Of a DNA stretch of 64,000 bases, positions 24,055 through 37,200 are shown in pieces (position 1 is the stretch's first letter; each line of letters begins with the position of its first letter). The notes below the pieces were generated by a model. The model saw only the letters and a program-made list of their open reading frames with translations. It was not told the DNA's origin and searched no databases. Source of the stretch: Saturnia japonica (Eukaryota; Arthropoda; Insecta; Lepidoptera; Saturniidae); NCBI GenBank assembly GCA_033032175.1, contig CM065306.1, forward strand, positions 24,163,001 through 24,227,000. The letters are read 5' to 3'. The translations under genes and the position numbers were made by a program.

Positions 24055-25244
24055 TAACATTTTGCGTTACTTTTGACGCTGTCGCGTTATTCATGTGTTG
24101 CACAACTCAAAATGTTACTTTTGCCTTACTTTTCGTGGTGGAATATAATAATTTGCAAAAAAATACCATCCAAAAACGGAATGCAGCCAAGTTTAAAACA
24201 TACTGAAAAATTTGATGAGACTTTCCCGAACATATTCAGTATTTAATTTATAGATGAGTAAGATAGAGACAACACGGTGTGACAGGCAGTCGCCCTTATG
24301 CTTCAGCTAAACAATAATTAGGTAAACTATTATAATAAACATTGTTCGGATTTTAAGTTTTTAGTTATATGTATAAATAGTTATATATATAATATTACTA
24401 ACTTTTATGTGTGAACTACTTTAGTATCAAATTAAATAATATTGTTTGTATACATATGATGATTCTTTTTATTTACTCATTTTAATACCTTAATCTTACC
24501 TTAAAACTTAATCTTTTGATATTTCGAGAATTTCCCAAAAATTAGTACCAGTTAATTTTTTTTCGTAATGTAGGTACCTAAATATCCCTTGAAGTATGCA
24601 TTTAGATACAATGTCTAGTTTTCAACAAAGTTATTTAGAAAAGTGGGATCAAATAGCGGAGTTTTCTTCGGTTTTATGAAAAATTGTATTTTTGTTGGTT
24701 TAACTGTCTTGTGGCCCCGGTACTTTCTAAAATTTTCTCTGGTCTTACAGCTCGCTCTTTCATTCCCGCACTCACAGAAAAAGGAAAGGGCAATAAGGGT
24801 GGTAGATAAGCCCAAACCATGCACTGTCACTAGAAGCAGCAAGTTTATGTGTTTGTTTGTATTTTGTAAACCTTGTTCTAGCTTAGTTTGTGATCTTGTA
24901 TGACTGAGCTGAGTGGTAAATAAAGCTAGATGAACAAATATGATAGTAATAATTGACATGAATAGTTCTGTTATTATTGTTTAATATTAAGGTAGGTAAA
25001 GAAGTGCAGGTAAGTACAAATTTGATGCATAAATAAAGATAAAATTACGTTTTTTCGATAATTATTAGAATGCGTTACTTTTATTATCAAAATGTTACTT
25101 TTTGAGCAGTCCTTGGTAACTTTGCGCTATCAGCCATGGCGACACTGATGTATTCTGTGGTTCTGTTATTGTTTTGTAACTGTTGATAGAACCTTAATTT
25201 CGTTATTACACATTATTAATAAACGTAAATAAATACAAATAAAC
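24055..25244. other. Intergenic region upstream of CIAO3
   Basis: Holds two further GTTACTTTTG motifs (24066, 24114) and related GTTACTTTTA and GTTACTTTTTG at 25074 and 25094, the latter about 150 bp before the CIAO3 ATG. Overlapping open frames on both strands at 24615-24959 show no recognised domain and I do not call a gene. Confidence 0.5.
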
Positions 25245-28200
25245 ATGACTTCGCGATTCAGTGGTGCGTTACAATTAACTGACCTGGATGATTTTATAAC
25301 TCCATCACAAGTTAGTAACATAACCTAAAATAATAAATTTAGTCTAAATGTAGGCATGTCTTAAAGTCTTAAATTACATAGAGGGGATATTGTACTATTT
25401 TGCTTATCATAGTGGCCTTGGTCAAAGTTTCACGTTTCACAGTGGGTTATAATTCTTTTGTTATATCTAAAGTCGTACTTATGAAAAATAAAACATGTAT
25501 TGTAATTTATTGTACTAATATAATTTCATTTTAACTTAAATAAAAATATACAATCATTATCCATATTCTCTTACGGGATTTGTTTTGTATGTAACCATTT
25601 GAATTTATGTTGACCCATCATTGGCTTGTATTATCATGACTACAATATGTCATTTATCTCTGCTCTCTAGTCTGGTGGCACAACAATCTTACAAGTCAAT
25701 ATTTTTTTATTTATTTTCTGAAAACCCTGAAAACCTATATTGACTCTTTCTGCTACAAAGGGTGTGAAGACCGTTTTGGGTAAATTAACTTTGTGATGTA
25801 TTCTTAATAAGTTACACTCTTTCGTTCTGTATTTTAAAAATTATGCTACAATGAAAAATGGTCATTACTACCAATCATTGACTTAAAAGCTAACCACCAC
25901 TTTTCTTTAAAACCAGGTCATAAGACAATATTTTTTTTACATTAAAAGAATAGACTTGTATAATATATTGTGGTAATGTACGAACTTGAGCAAATAAAGT
26001 ATAAACTAAAAGAGTTACATCAGAAAGTTTTTTTTAATTTATTTTTTATTTATTTTGGCTCACCAACATAACCAAAATATTACACAAATAAATAAAAACT
26101 GTTCATAATGTAAAACTAAAATGCTGTTATAGTTAAAGGTGAACAAAACATGCTCAGAAAACACTTAAATAATCAATTTAACTATATACATATAAAATAA
26201 TGAACATTAAACATAAAGAATTAATATAAATAAGAATAATAAAATAAAATAAAAATTGTTACCAAAATGATGTAATTTGGACTTATGCCCTTTGTAGCGG
26301 AATAGGTTGATACATATAATATGTTTATAATCCAATTAAATAACTGTATTTCTTATAGGAATGTATAAAACCAGTTAAAATTGAAAAGACAAAGAGTAAA
26401 ACTGGTGCTAAAATTAAAATTGGCGAGGATGGATATTTTGATGTGTCCAGTGGTAGGGAACAGAAGTTACAAAAAGTGGAGATAACGTTAGCAGATTGTT
26501 TAGCATGCAGTGGGTGTATTACATCTGCTGAGAGTGTGTTGGTTACAAAGCAGAGCCAAGAAGAACTGTTGAGGTAAGTGATAACTATTTCAAAATTGAA
26601 TTTGAGATCAAAAATGTAAATAAAGGTCACATAATCACAAATCAAATTATATCATAAATCTATGAAGATCAACAATCTATTAAATTGGGTTAAAATTTGT
26701 TAATGTATCCATATTTTATGTTGCATAAAAATTAAAATTTATAGGATTATCAGATAAAGAAACATGAACAACTTATTTATAAAATATTTTTATATTCATT
26801 AAGAATTATAATTTAGTTAATAATACAGTGGACTCACGGTAATCCAACCCCAGTCTAATCCGCCCCCCCTTGTAATCCGACAGGCCTTTAACCTGTACCT
26901 ACAGGCGAGTCGCGTTATGAATCTGTCACAGGAGGTGTCCTTCGGGAATGTGTGGTTATAATATTAATATATATGTACTACTATATACTCTATGTTGTTT
27001 ATTGTGTTCTTTAATTTACTAAATTCCACTTTGAATTATTTATAGTACATAGAATCTAACCACTTTGAAATGTAATTAATTAGTGGGATTAGAAGGTACT
27101 CTTTTAAAAAAGTTCTGGGCTACATGGGGTCTGTGGTAGTACTCTATAGTCTGACAAATTTATAATATAAACAATATATTTATAAGCTTATTCTCCCATG
27201 TGTGACTTCTATCATAAACTTTTCTTTAACCACAGGGATTTATCCAGCTTCTTGGAAGAATGCTTATATTGTTCCGCTTTCTAAAGTTACCAATCCCACA
27301 GCTCCTAATCATTTTCGACCTATCTCTATTCTTCCCTTCCTTTCCAAAATTTTGGAATCTATTGTCAATAAACAAGTTACTTTTTCCTCACTGACAACGA
27401 TCTATTAAATCAATTTCAGTCTGGCTTTCGAACCGCCCACAGTACTACTACTGCTCTGCTTAAGATCACGGAAGATGTTAGATCTAATATGGAAAAAGGT
27501 ATGGTCACAGTATTGGTCCTTATTGATTTTAGCAATGCATTTAATGCTGTTGACCACGATCTTCTGATTGCCGCTCTTTCTTGTCTTCAGTTTTCACCCT
27601 TAGCACTGGAATGGTTTTCTTCTTATCTCCGAGATCGTCACCAGGCTGTTCGCGTCTATGATGGCGAATCAGATTGGTGTGCTCTAGAAGCTGGTGTTCC
27701 CCAAGGCGGCATTCTTTCTCCCTTACTTTTTTCTATTTTTATAAACTTACTTACGCCTATTTTACAATCCCACTACCATCTCTATGCTGATGACCTGCAA
27801 TTGTATCTGCATTGCGAAATAAAGAATCTTCCTTCTATAATCAATAATTTAAACAAGGACCTCTCAAGTTTACTTTCCTGGTCTGAATCTTACAGGATTT
27901 ATGTTAATCCAACTAAGTGTCAATCCATTATAATTGGTAGCTCAAATCAGCTTGCTAAAATAGACTTTAATTCATTGACTCCTCTTCAATACAATAAATG
28001 TACCATTCCTTACTCAACTACGGTGAAAAATCTTGGTATCATCTTCGATACTAAATTATGCTGGGCAGACCAGGTCAAGGAAGTTAGTAGAAAATTTTAT
28101 GCTTCTCTTCATTCTCTCATGCGTTTGAAAAACTTTCTTCCTGTTAATACTAAGATTTCCCTAGTGAATACTCTTCTTCTACCACTTCTGGATTATGCAG

Positions 28201-31200
28201 ACGTTGCTTACTTGGACCTCTCAGAAGATCTCTTAAATAAATTTGATCGTCTACTCAATAACTATCCGTTTCATCTTCCGTCTTCGGAAGTTTGATCATG
28301 TTTCTGAATACCGAGCCAGGTTGAAATGGCTACCTATTCGGCAACGTAGGAATATAAGAATACTTTGTCTTCTTTTCTCCGTACTTAATAATCCCAAATC
28401 CCCTAAATATTTAAAAACACTTTTTCAATCTCTCGCGGATACGCATAATAGACAGCTAAGGTCTTCTGATTCTTTAATTCTCAGTATACCAAGTCATCAT
28501 ACTAATTTCCGCGACCAATCCTTCGCCGTTACAGCAGCACGACTGTGGAATTCGCTTCCTATCAATATCCAACTGGCCAACTCTCGAAATTCCTTCAAGT
28601 ATTCGCTACGTAGGTTTTACTTAGAGCAATTGAATACTTCTTAATAATATATAATCTTAATAATCGTTATAAACTTTTTTTTTACTTAACATTATGCACA
28701 CCTTGCATATACCTTTCCCTTGCTCCCTTGGAAAGACTGGCAGAGAATGCTTTTTAGCATTAAGTCCTCCATTTGTACTTTTTTTTTGTGCAATAAAGAA
28801 TATATAATAATAATAATAATCCGACACTGTCTTGCAAAACTTTTGTCGGATTACTGCGGGTCAACTATAATTAATTAGACTTCCTAGAAAAATGTCCACT
28901 ACCTCTGAAACTTCACTTTAACAGTGACATTACTTTGTATACATTTTTGATCTCAAATTCTATTTCCTACTACAGATGATTATGATTTAATTGTCCTATT
29001 ACACTCAGTTTGCCATGCTACAATGAAGAAATCTAAATTGGGTACCTATTAGGGTGCTCAAATAATCTCATTATATAATGTGAGCAATTGTTGTTTATAT
29101 ATATATATATATAGTATATGTAATTGGTTTCTCGGAAATGGCTCCAACAATTTTGATGAAACTTTGCATTTAGATTATGTTTTACATTCCAAGTATACCT
29201 AGATAAGTGTTGTTTTTTTTTGTTTATAAGACACCAAACAGGTTATTTGCCCAGATATTGTCTCTTACAGAAGCAGTGATGATGCTTGAATATCAATCCA
29301 CACAAGTGTTAATGTTACAGTTACCACCTACCTGACTTTGAGTTGAAAATCTGACACCGAACACACAATGTGCTTAGAATCACTCTACTTTCTGGATTTA
29401 GTGTATTATTTTCTTCAATAATATTTACACTCATCGCATCAGATGAGATTTTAGTCATAATTATGTTATTTTATAACTTGAGACACTCAATTTACCTGCA
29501 AGCTTGGCACTGTGCCGGAAGATAAACGGTAAAATAATGACTATACTTATAAAATATTTTATGTAATTTTCAGAGTTTTCTCTGAGAGAAAATATACTGA
29601 TAACAAAGGTGTGACAAAGGATGTGAGTTGCATTGTGATATCGTTATCACCACAGCCGACACTATCACTGGCTGCTAGGTATAAACTAACACCCCAGGAG
29701 GCAGCTGAGAAATTAGCAGGTTCGTTACTTTTCAGTTTGGCCCCCCTCGTATGTGGGGCAGTTAAGTTTAGTCTGCACTAGTGTGGGAAAATCAGCTGTA
29801 GGTGAGGTGAGATATAGGATGCCTGTACAGTGAACACTAAATAAATGTTAAAAATGTTTTTTTTTTTTACGAAATATTTTTACATGCCCTATAATAATAA
29901 TATTAGAGTATTTTTGCAATTTATTTATACAAAGCTTTATGATCCTTAGAACCTTGTTTTCGGATGCCTACCACTATGCTATGGTTTCATCACAACACTT
30001 TCATTAACCGAAAGCTCAGGACAGAACAATGCCATATCTATACACACTAGAACTGAGCCATCATTGCTTATTATTGTGATTTGTAGCTCAGCAACAACAA
30101 TAATATTTCATGGGCCTTTGTATCTTGTTGGTAGACACTGTTTCTACTTCTCTTCTACTTCTGTTTATCCTACTCACTGTCAGATGAAATGGTACATATT
30201 ATGCTGGAAAAAGAAAACACTATTAATAAAAACTATAATATATTATTATTATAATTCCAGGCTATTTCAAAAGTTTAGGCGCTAATTTGGTTCTAGATAT
30301 GACTATAGCTGAAGATTTATCATTACTGGAAGCTCAGACAGAATTTCTTCAAAGGTACCGGAATCAACAAAACGATCCATCTGCTAAATATCTGCCAATG
30401 CTTGCCAGTTCTTGTCCAGGTAATTAAGTATTAAATTGTAAATTATTAGTAAAGTAAACAGTGTAAATTATGCCATTGCATGTATAAAACAGAAAAAATT
30501 TTGCTCCAGTATTATAGGCTTGATTAATAATTCAGTTCATAAAGTTTAGTGAAGTTAACAAAGTTTTAATAATGAAATTAATATTGCAGGTTGGGTTTGC
30601 TATGCCGAGAAAACCCATGGTAACTTCATCCTTCCATATATTTCGAGTACGAAATCTCCGCAACAGATAATGGGTTCGCTCGTTAAACAGTATCTGTCTA
30701 AGCGGAAAGGCCTACCTCCTGGGGAAATCTACCACGTAACATTCATGCCCTGCTACGACAAGAAGCTGGAAGCTTCTAGAGAGGACTTCTACAGTGATAT
30801 GCTGAATTGCCATGATGTGGATTGTGTCATCACTGCCAGTAAGTTTGTAGAGTAATAGTCACCAGTATGAAGATCTATAAAGACTGAACGTAAAAGTCCT
30901 CCCTCATAATATTACAATATAAAACTTTAATTAAATCAATATGTCTGTATGAATGTTTGTTCTGTCCAATCTTGGAAACGGTTAGACCACTTTTGACAGG
31001 ACTTTCACTGGCAGATAACTGATTTTATCTTAAGGTAATTTTATTTTTAAAAAAGAATTACAGTTCCGCTCAAATAAAATAATAAGCATTTTCATCTTTA
31101 AAATAACCCGATCTCCGTGTGTTGAATCGGGGTCACCACAATTCCGACGGCATTCTTTAGTTCATACGAGCGCAGCCGCAATCACAGCTAGTTAAAATTT

Positions 31201-34200
31201 ATATCACCATTTGCCAGTACCATTATAATTAGTAAATGTACGCGAATTTCGATAAATTCGTTGCTACACACTGGAGCTTAAATTAATAAACCGCCGTTAT
31301 AATTCACTTATCCAACTTCACATTTTTCGGATATCATTATTTAGAAATATTGAAAACTAATGCTACAAGCGCCTAAATATATATTTGATATTAAACCAAC
31401 CAGATAACTTTTCAAAAAGTGTTAATTATTATAGATTTATATTGGTAGGGAAAATATAATTTCACATAAAAAACTCATAAGTAGGTACTTAAAATAACAT
31501 CTAAAGGTATATATTCATACATATTTATAAATGTCCGCGCAAACGATAACGCAGAGCGCGTGACGTCATACGTGGAGTCGGTACTAAATAAAAGCAGAAA
31601 ATTATAGAAACAACAGATGTCAACATTACCGTACACACGAATGACGTCATGCGCTGTTATTGGTGTTTCATTTGACATGAAAAACAGCACAAAAATTTGA
31701 TCTTGTTTATTCATTTAAAAATATAAATTTATATTATATCACAAAAAAATTATTAAGTGCTAATTATAATTATATAATAATTATAATATTGGGAAGATTA
31801 TTATCAACTTCATTATATATTTTTTGTCTTTACCCTCCTGTTGACTATTACTTTTACCCAGTTGTGACTGTCATACACATTGTAATAAACCAGTATTTGT
31901 ATGATTACCTAGTGAATTTTAACATAATCGATTTAAGGGCTGTTATCAGGTTAATTTGACAGTTACGAATGAGATATATTCAATGCCAAGTTGAACGATA
32001 TACGCAATGTGACTATAATAAAAAATAATATCAATGTCAAATCAAAATGATCATAGATTAGTAAATTTTAAAGTAATGAATGTTTCAAAAACTGAAACTA
32101 ATTTGACAACGATATAAAGTTGACAGTAGTGTTAGTTGAACAATATATTTGATCAGCCTTTCAGAAACTGGGTGTCATTACAGCAGTGTAACCAAGATAA
32201 TATTAAATTTTCAGTTGAGTTGGAACAAATGTTAGAAGTTAGCAACAAATGTTTGAGTGACGTCATGAGTTCTCAACTGGACTGGCCGTGGACTGAATCG
32301 GGTTTCCCGCCGGTACTGAAAAGACATATAGGTTCAGGGTCGGGCGGTTACGCTGACCAGATATTCCTGTACGCAGCTGAACAACTCTTCGCAGAGGCTA
32401 ACACACCACTCATATACAAAAACTTAAGGTACTATTTTTTTCCAGTATTTAATCGTGACTGAAGACGTTGCATAAATTCAGTTTTAGGATCAACATTCCG
32501 TTTTTTTTAAATGATGCTTTGTTTTATACCCTCCTGGTTAGCTAGTGGTCCTCAAGTTGAAAATCTGTCCCCAAGCACCCATGGGTGTATCCCGGGAGGT
32601 GTACTTGAGAGCCGGTCTTATCATTAAGCTTACCGTCCACCTTGATCCACATCGTCGCTTAACATCTGGTGCGATTGTGGCCAAAAGCTAAACCTATAAA
32701 GAGTTTAAAAACATATTTTATTTATATTTACTACCCGTGCGCGATAAGATGAGACTTCGCCTGGAATGCAACCCTCCGACCGCTGCCCTGTAACTTCCCC
32801 TCAAGCTCCCGTGTTGTACTGTAGGCAACGCCATTTTTTTAAACATCTTAGTCTCGTACTGGCTTACGTCACGCAACGACGACGCGCTCCGATTTTATAA
32901 TCTTATTTGATACTGTTTCGTTAATAGTTATTAAGAGTTACTGATATATTTTATTGTTATTTTTTGTGTTAAGTTTATTATTATAATGAAGGGTAAAACT
33001 TTACATAGTGGAGAGAGAAATCTCGTGTTAAAAGTGTTGGACTTTTTTGAAAACGAAAAACGGAACAAACAGTTGTTTTTACCTGTTGATCAGGCAGTAA
33101 AAAGAACCTGTATGGCAACGGGAGTTTCCCGTTGAAAAATATTTATGACTCAGTTCGCACGCTTGTAATAAATAGCTCAAGTATAATAAATATAAAGCGG
33201 CGTTGTTCCGAGTACAACACTCGCTACATTAAAATAATAGCAGAGACGAAGTTCCGGGTGGAAACTTGTGATATTTTTTTGTGCACAGTACAACCATGCG
33301 TCTGTGGCGTCACCGCCCCCAGCTCTCAACTTATTGCACACGGGTAGTACATGTTACAAAAACGTTGCATCAGCTAAAACATTCAAAGACAATTTATAAG
33401 TAATGATTTAGAGATTTCTAGATTATAAATGTAAAACCAAATAAAGTTGCACAACTTACGCTAATAGATGGCGTACTCAAATGATTTCAAAAGGGGTTCT
33501 AAACTGTAGTTCTATTTGTGCATGTAACTAACTGTAGTGTATTATATAAGTAGGTACATAGAAAAATAACAGTTATGTGGGGTGACGGGTAAATAGTTTT
33601 AGTATGTAATAAATCTCTTACAGTGCACGCGTGTTTTAGTTTATTTCTAGAATAATGGAATATTACAGTAACTTTTAGACATCCTATTTATAGGATACTG
33701 ATTACGAACATGCCCCGCCCCGTCTAGCTGTGTCTGTGTATGTCCAGATTTAACTCAAAAATGGTTTTACCTATTTTTATGAAATTTTCCATACGGGAAA
33801 TTTATATCATTCCTCAATTAATAGGATATCGTTGATAACAAGTCTAGAAATCGTAAAAAATATATATTTGTAATTATCCAAAACTGATTTTCATGAAATT
33901 TTGTAGAAAGAAAGTATGTCAATAGCTTATAATAATAAGAGTAAAATACAATTATGGGATGAAAATTATTATTGCTTAATAAACGCGTGCGGAGCCACGG
34001 GGCACCGTTAGTATTATACAAATTTGTAGTGTTATAAAAATTGCGTGTTTGTTGAACTAGGGCCACGTGAATACACCGATATGTGTATCGATATCGACAT
34101 TAAGGCCGAGTCAGTACATGGTGCAGCACTATTACACGCACACTAATGTATTTTGTTTTTCGGCTCTCTCATTCTCATACTCATTGCCGATCTATATTAT

Positions 34201-37200
34201 ACTGTATCTATGCTCTTTAACTTGGAACAAATAGGCAGCCGGACAGTAATCACAAAACAATATAAAATGTACTTGAAAATATTTTGCCTAATATTATAAT
34301 CATCATTCAATCATTTTTTTAAATATTGATGTATATTTTTTAATTAATAAATAAAATCGAATATTTTCTGCTGTTCTTTATGTCAAACGAAACACCAATA
34401 ACAGCGCATGACGTCATTCGTGTGTAAACGAACGTTATCCACTTGGTGCATTGAACTGACATTTGTTCTTGCTTTATAATTTCCTGCGTTTATTTAGTAC
34501 CCACTCCACGTATGACTCACGTCGTCCGCGGTATTGTTTGCGCGGCTATTTAAAAATCTATACGTTTAGGCTTTATTTTAAGTCTTTACTTATAATGCGT
34601 TATTTACGTAAAATTATATTTATCCTAACTTTATAAATCCATAATCAATCAAAATAGATAGTATAAATTAAAGATGCTATCTTCGTTTGTCTGTTGTCCG
34701 CTTACATCTTCTAAGTCACGCAACAGATATATATATACGGTTTTCAATACTATTTACAGATTGTTTTACTGAAGGTTGGTATATAATACATTCCAATGAA
34801 GTTTTTGTATAGTAGAGAAAATTCAATGTTATATAACCAAGTCGTCAAAAAGTGATTTCCGTGTGCTTACATGGCTTACGCTCACTAAACCTTATAAGAT
34901 ACATAAAAATAATATTCTAAAGAATTATTTCTTCAAAAATACAGTAACCATTTTTATCTTCAACATAATTATTAAAAATAATAGGTTATTTGCGAAACTA
35001 TTTTCTCCGATGCAGTATTAATCCTTATTTAGATAAATATGATAATTAACTTGGGAATTTAATGGAGATTAAAATTGGCCTTTACATTATATCATTTAAA
35101 TGAGTAACGTAGAAGATATCACATATTCAAATTTACGCGCAACCAAAAAAATCACTTGCAGCTAAAAGGTTGGCCGGCACTATGCACCTATGATAAATTA
35201 CGCGTCGCGAGGTAAGCGTACTTTTCGTACTATGAAGTAACATAAACCAAACCACTTTGTAAATTACACCCGTGTGAAGCTGGAGCGGGTCGCTAGTAAT
35301 TAATAATTAACGACTTTTGAAAAGTTGTCCGGTTGCCTATTGAATAACAAAAATTTTCCCCAGGAACCCCGACTTCAGAGAGGTCACGCTGGTGAAGGAC
35401 GGCAAAGAAGTGCTAAAGTTCGCAATAGCAAACGGCTTCAGGAACATACAGAACTTGGTGCAGAAGCTCAAACGTGGGAAGTCTCCGTACCACTACGTGG
35501 AAGTTATGGCGTGCCCTTCAGGTCAGTCGGTCTTATAAATAAATAAATATTTAACAATAAGTAGTACATTTGACACGTTCTGACATTTCCAATATTTAAT
35601 AACTCAACCACAGTGCCATATACCGAGTTTAGATTTTGGGTGATTTTAATTTGTTGGGTTAAACCAACATTTAACTATATCTGTACAATTAATAAAATTG
35701 AAGTGTCTGTTTGTAATGTTAAAATAACAGTTTTTTTACTAAATGCATATGAAACTATATACGATATCCATAACAAAAAGCCCATTTTTTAAATTTTTGT
35801 CTGTCTGTTTGTTCCTGGTCATCTCCGAAACGGTTGCACCGATTTTAATGGGACTTTCACTGATAGATAACTGATGATATAGGGAGTACCTTAGGCTACT
35901 TTTATTTTAGAAAAATAATATTGCGACATATTTACAACCCGATTAATAAGATAGAGAAATCCTGTTCCCGAAATATCTCGAAGCAACTACAAACTTCTCA
36001 GGACTTTGAAATGTTGTTCGCGTCGTAAACAACCGCGGCGCATGTGTGTGTAAACATCGTAGTTTACACCCATATGTATAGGGCTTATCGCCTCGATTAC
36101 GTCATCGAGTAGGCATAGAAACTAAACATCAAGAAAGTTAGCGATGATTCACGATTTTTCTGCTATCGTTTAGTGTAGGTATTTAAGCGACTCAGGCGCG
36201 GCGCCGAGGCAGTTCCGTTTTGAATTATAAAGCGATAAAAAGGAAGCGAAACCACAGTGTAATAAATAAGTGTTGTGAGTTCGTGTAATTCGTAACTGTG
36301 TGAAATTGAAATAAATCTTCTTCACGTCAAACATCGGCATTTTTAATACCGACGGGTCTAACAATAATTGGGGTTCCGCACAAATAAAATAAAAACTTGA
36401 CATGGTGAATCAATTCGGGCGCTTAAATGGGGTATGCTGTGTAAGCCATAAAGATATAGCAAATTAATGTACTATATAATTATAGGCATTAAAAAGACCT
36501 ACAAAAAAGTCTGCGAGAGTATACATCTATCTTCTAAGGAACACCCACAATAAGCATTTTTGTCTTTAAAATAGCCGAGAGCGAGGGTGCAAGATTCGTG
36601 CGGGCATTCTGTAGTCCACGTGAGCGAAGCCGCGGGCACAGCTAGTTATCAATATAAGTAATATTGTTTAACAATAGGTTTAAGATACCTAGATTGTACC
36701 TAGCAACAGATTGTTTGATAGTCCAGTCATAAACTCATAAATGAGGTAAACCTCTGAATGAAAACTCCGTTTATCTATTTTTTGTAAACTCGTAAGTCTC
36801 ATAAATTGCCTCATTAGCCACGATTGCTATGATCGAGGTTCTGGGTTCGATTCCCAGGTCGAGCAAAGTGCTATTGGGGTTTTCTATGAAATTCTCAGTA
36901 GCAGCTCGAAGTTTGGTTTCGTGCCTGATTAATGGCAATAAGCTCGCCCACTATTACATGGGACCTAAGAAACATACTCGGGGAACTTTGTGTGTACATA
37001 TGTACACCTCTGTCTAACCCTTCGGGGATACAGGCGTGATGGTACTTATGTATGTAGAGTGGCGCTCAGCTATACGTGTCAAATAACTCGAGGTCAACCG
37101 TGAACCACAAATAGTTTAGTTTCACTATAAAATTTATTATTCATTAAAAAATTCTAATTACATAGGCTGCACTAAAAGTATCGGGAATGAAATATTTCCA

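Larger units (their letters stand above)
26826..28867. mobile_element. Tigger/pogo-like DNA transposon, interrupted by a LINE
   Basis: Left end CAGTGGACTCACGGTAATCC (26826) with subterminal TAATCCG motifs. The right end, reverse complemented, reads TAGTTGACCCGCAGTAATCC (to 28867). The termini agree at about 18 of 24 positions and are flanked by TA (26824-26825 and 28868-28869), as in the Tc1/mariner-pogo superfamily. Little internal sequence is left apart from the inserted LINE, so this is a non-autonomous or deleted copy. Confidence 0.7.
26580..28985. mobile_element. Outer MITE in CIAO3 intron 2, sister of the copy at 50985-51580
   Basis: GAATTTGAGATCAAAAATGT (26597-26616) recurs in reverse complement at the other end (about 28945-28965). 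The copy at 50985-51580 has the same kind of termini (AATTCGAGATCAAAAATGT; rc AATTCGAAATCATAAAATGT). The right ends of both copies also share TAATTAGACT, CCTAGAAAAATGT and CTGAAACTTCACTTT. The other copy is under 600 bp; the extra length here is the Tigger-like element and its LINE. Confidence 0.6.

Noticed and set aside
24615..24959. Overlapping open frames of 114 and 86 codons on opposite strands
   Set aside because: No recognisable domain, composition of AT-rich spacer, no splice or poly(A) context; mutual shadows.
25118..25145. GCCATGGCGAC upstream of CIAO3 looked like an X-box
   Set aside because: The right half GGCGAC fits, but no 1-3-bp spacing gives a left half matching RYYNYY. CIAO3 is also not a ciliary gene.
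32136..32214. Upstream extension of CIAO3 exon 6 as a separate start
   Set aside because: An acceptor TTTTCAG ends at 32214 and the phase from exon 5 fits exactly; the upstream residues do not resemble CIAO3.
36829..37017. 62-codon open frame and a tRNA-like B box suggesting a tRNA gene
   Set aside because: No cloverleaf can be formed around it. The same B box and flanks recur at 14.6 and 39.3 kb, so it is a SINE.
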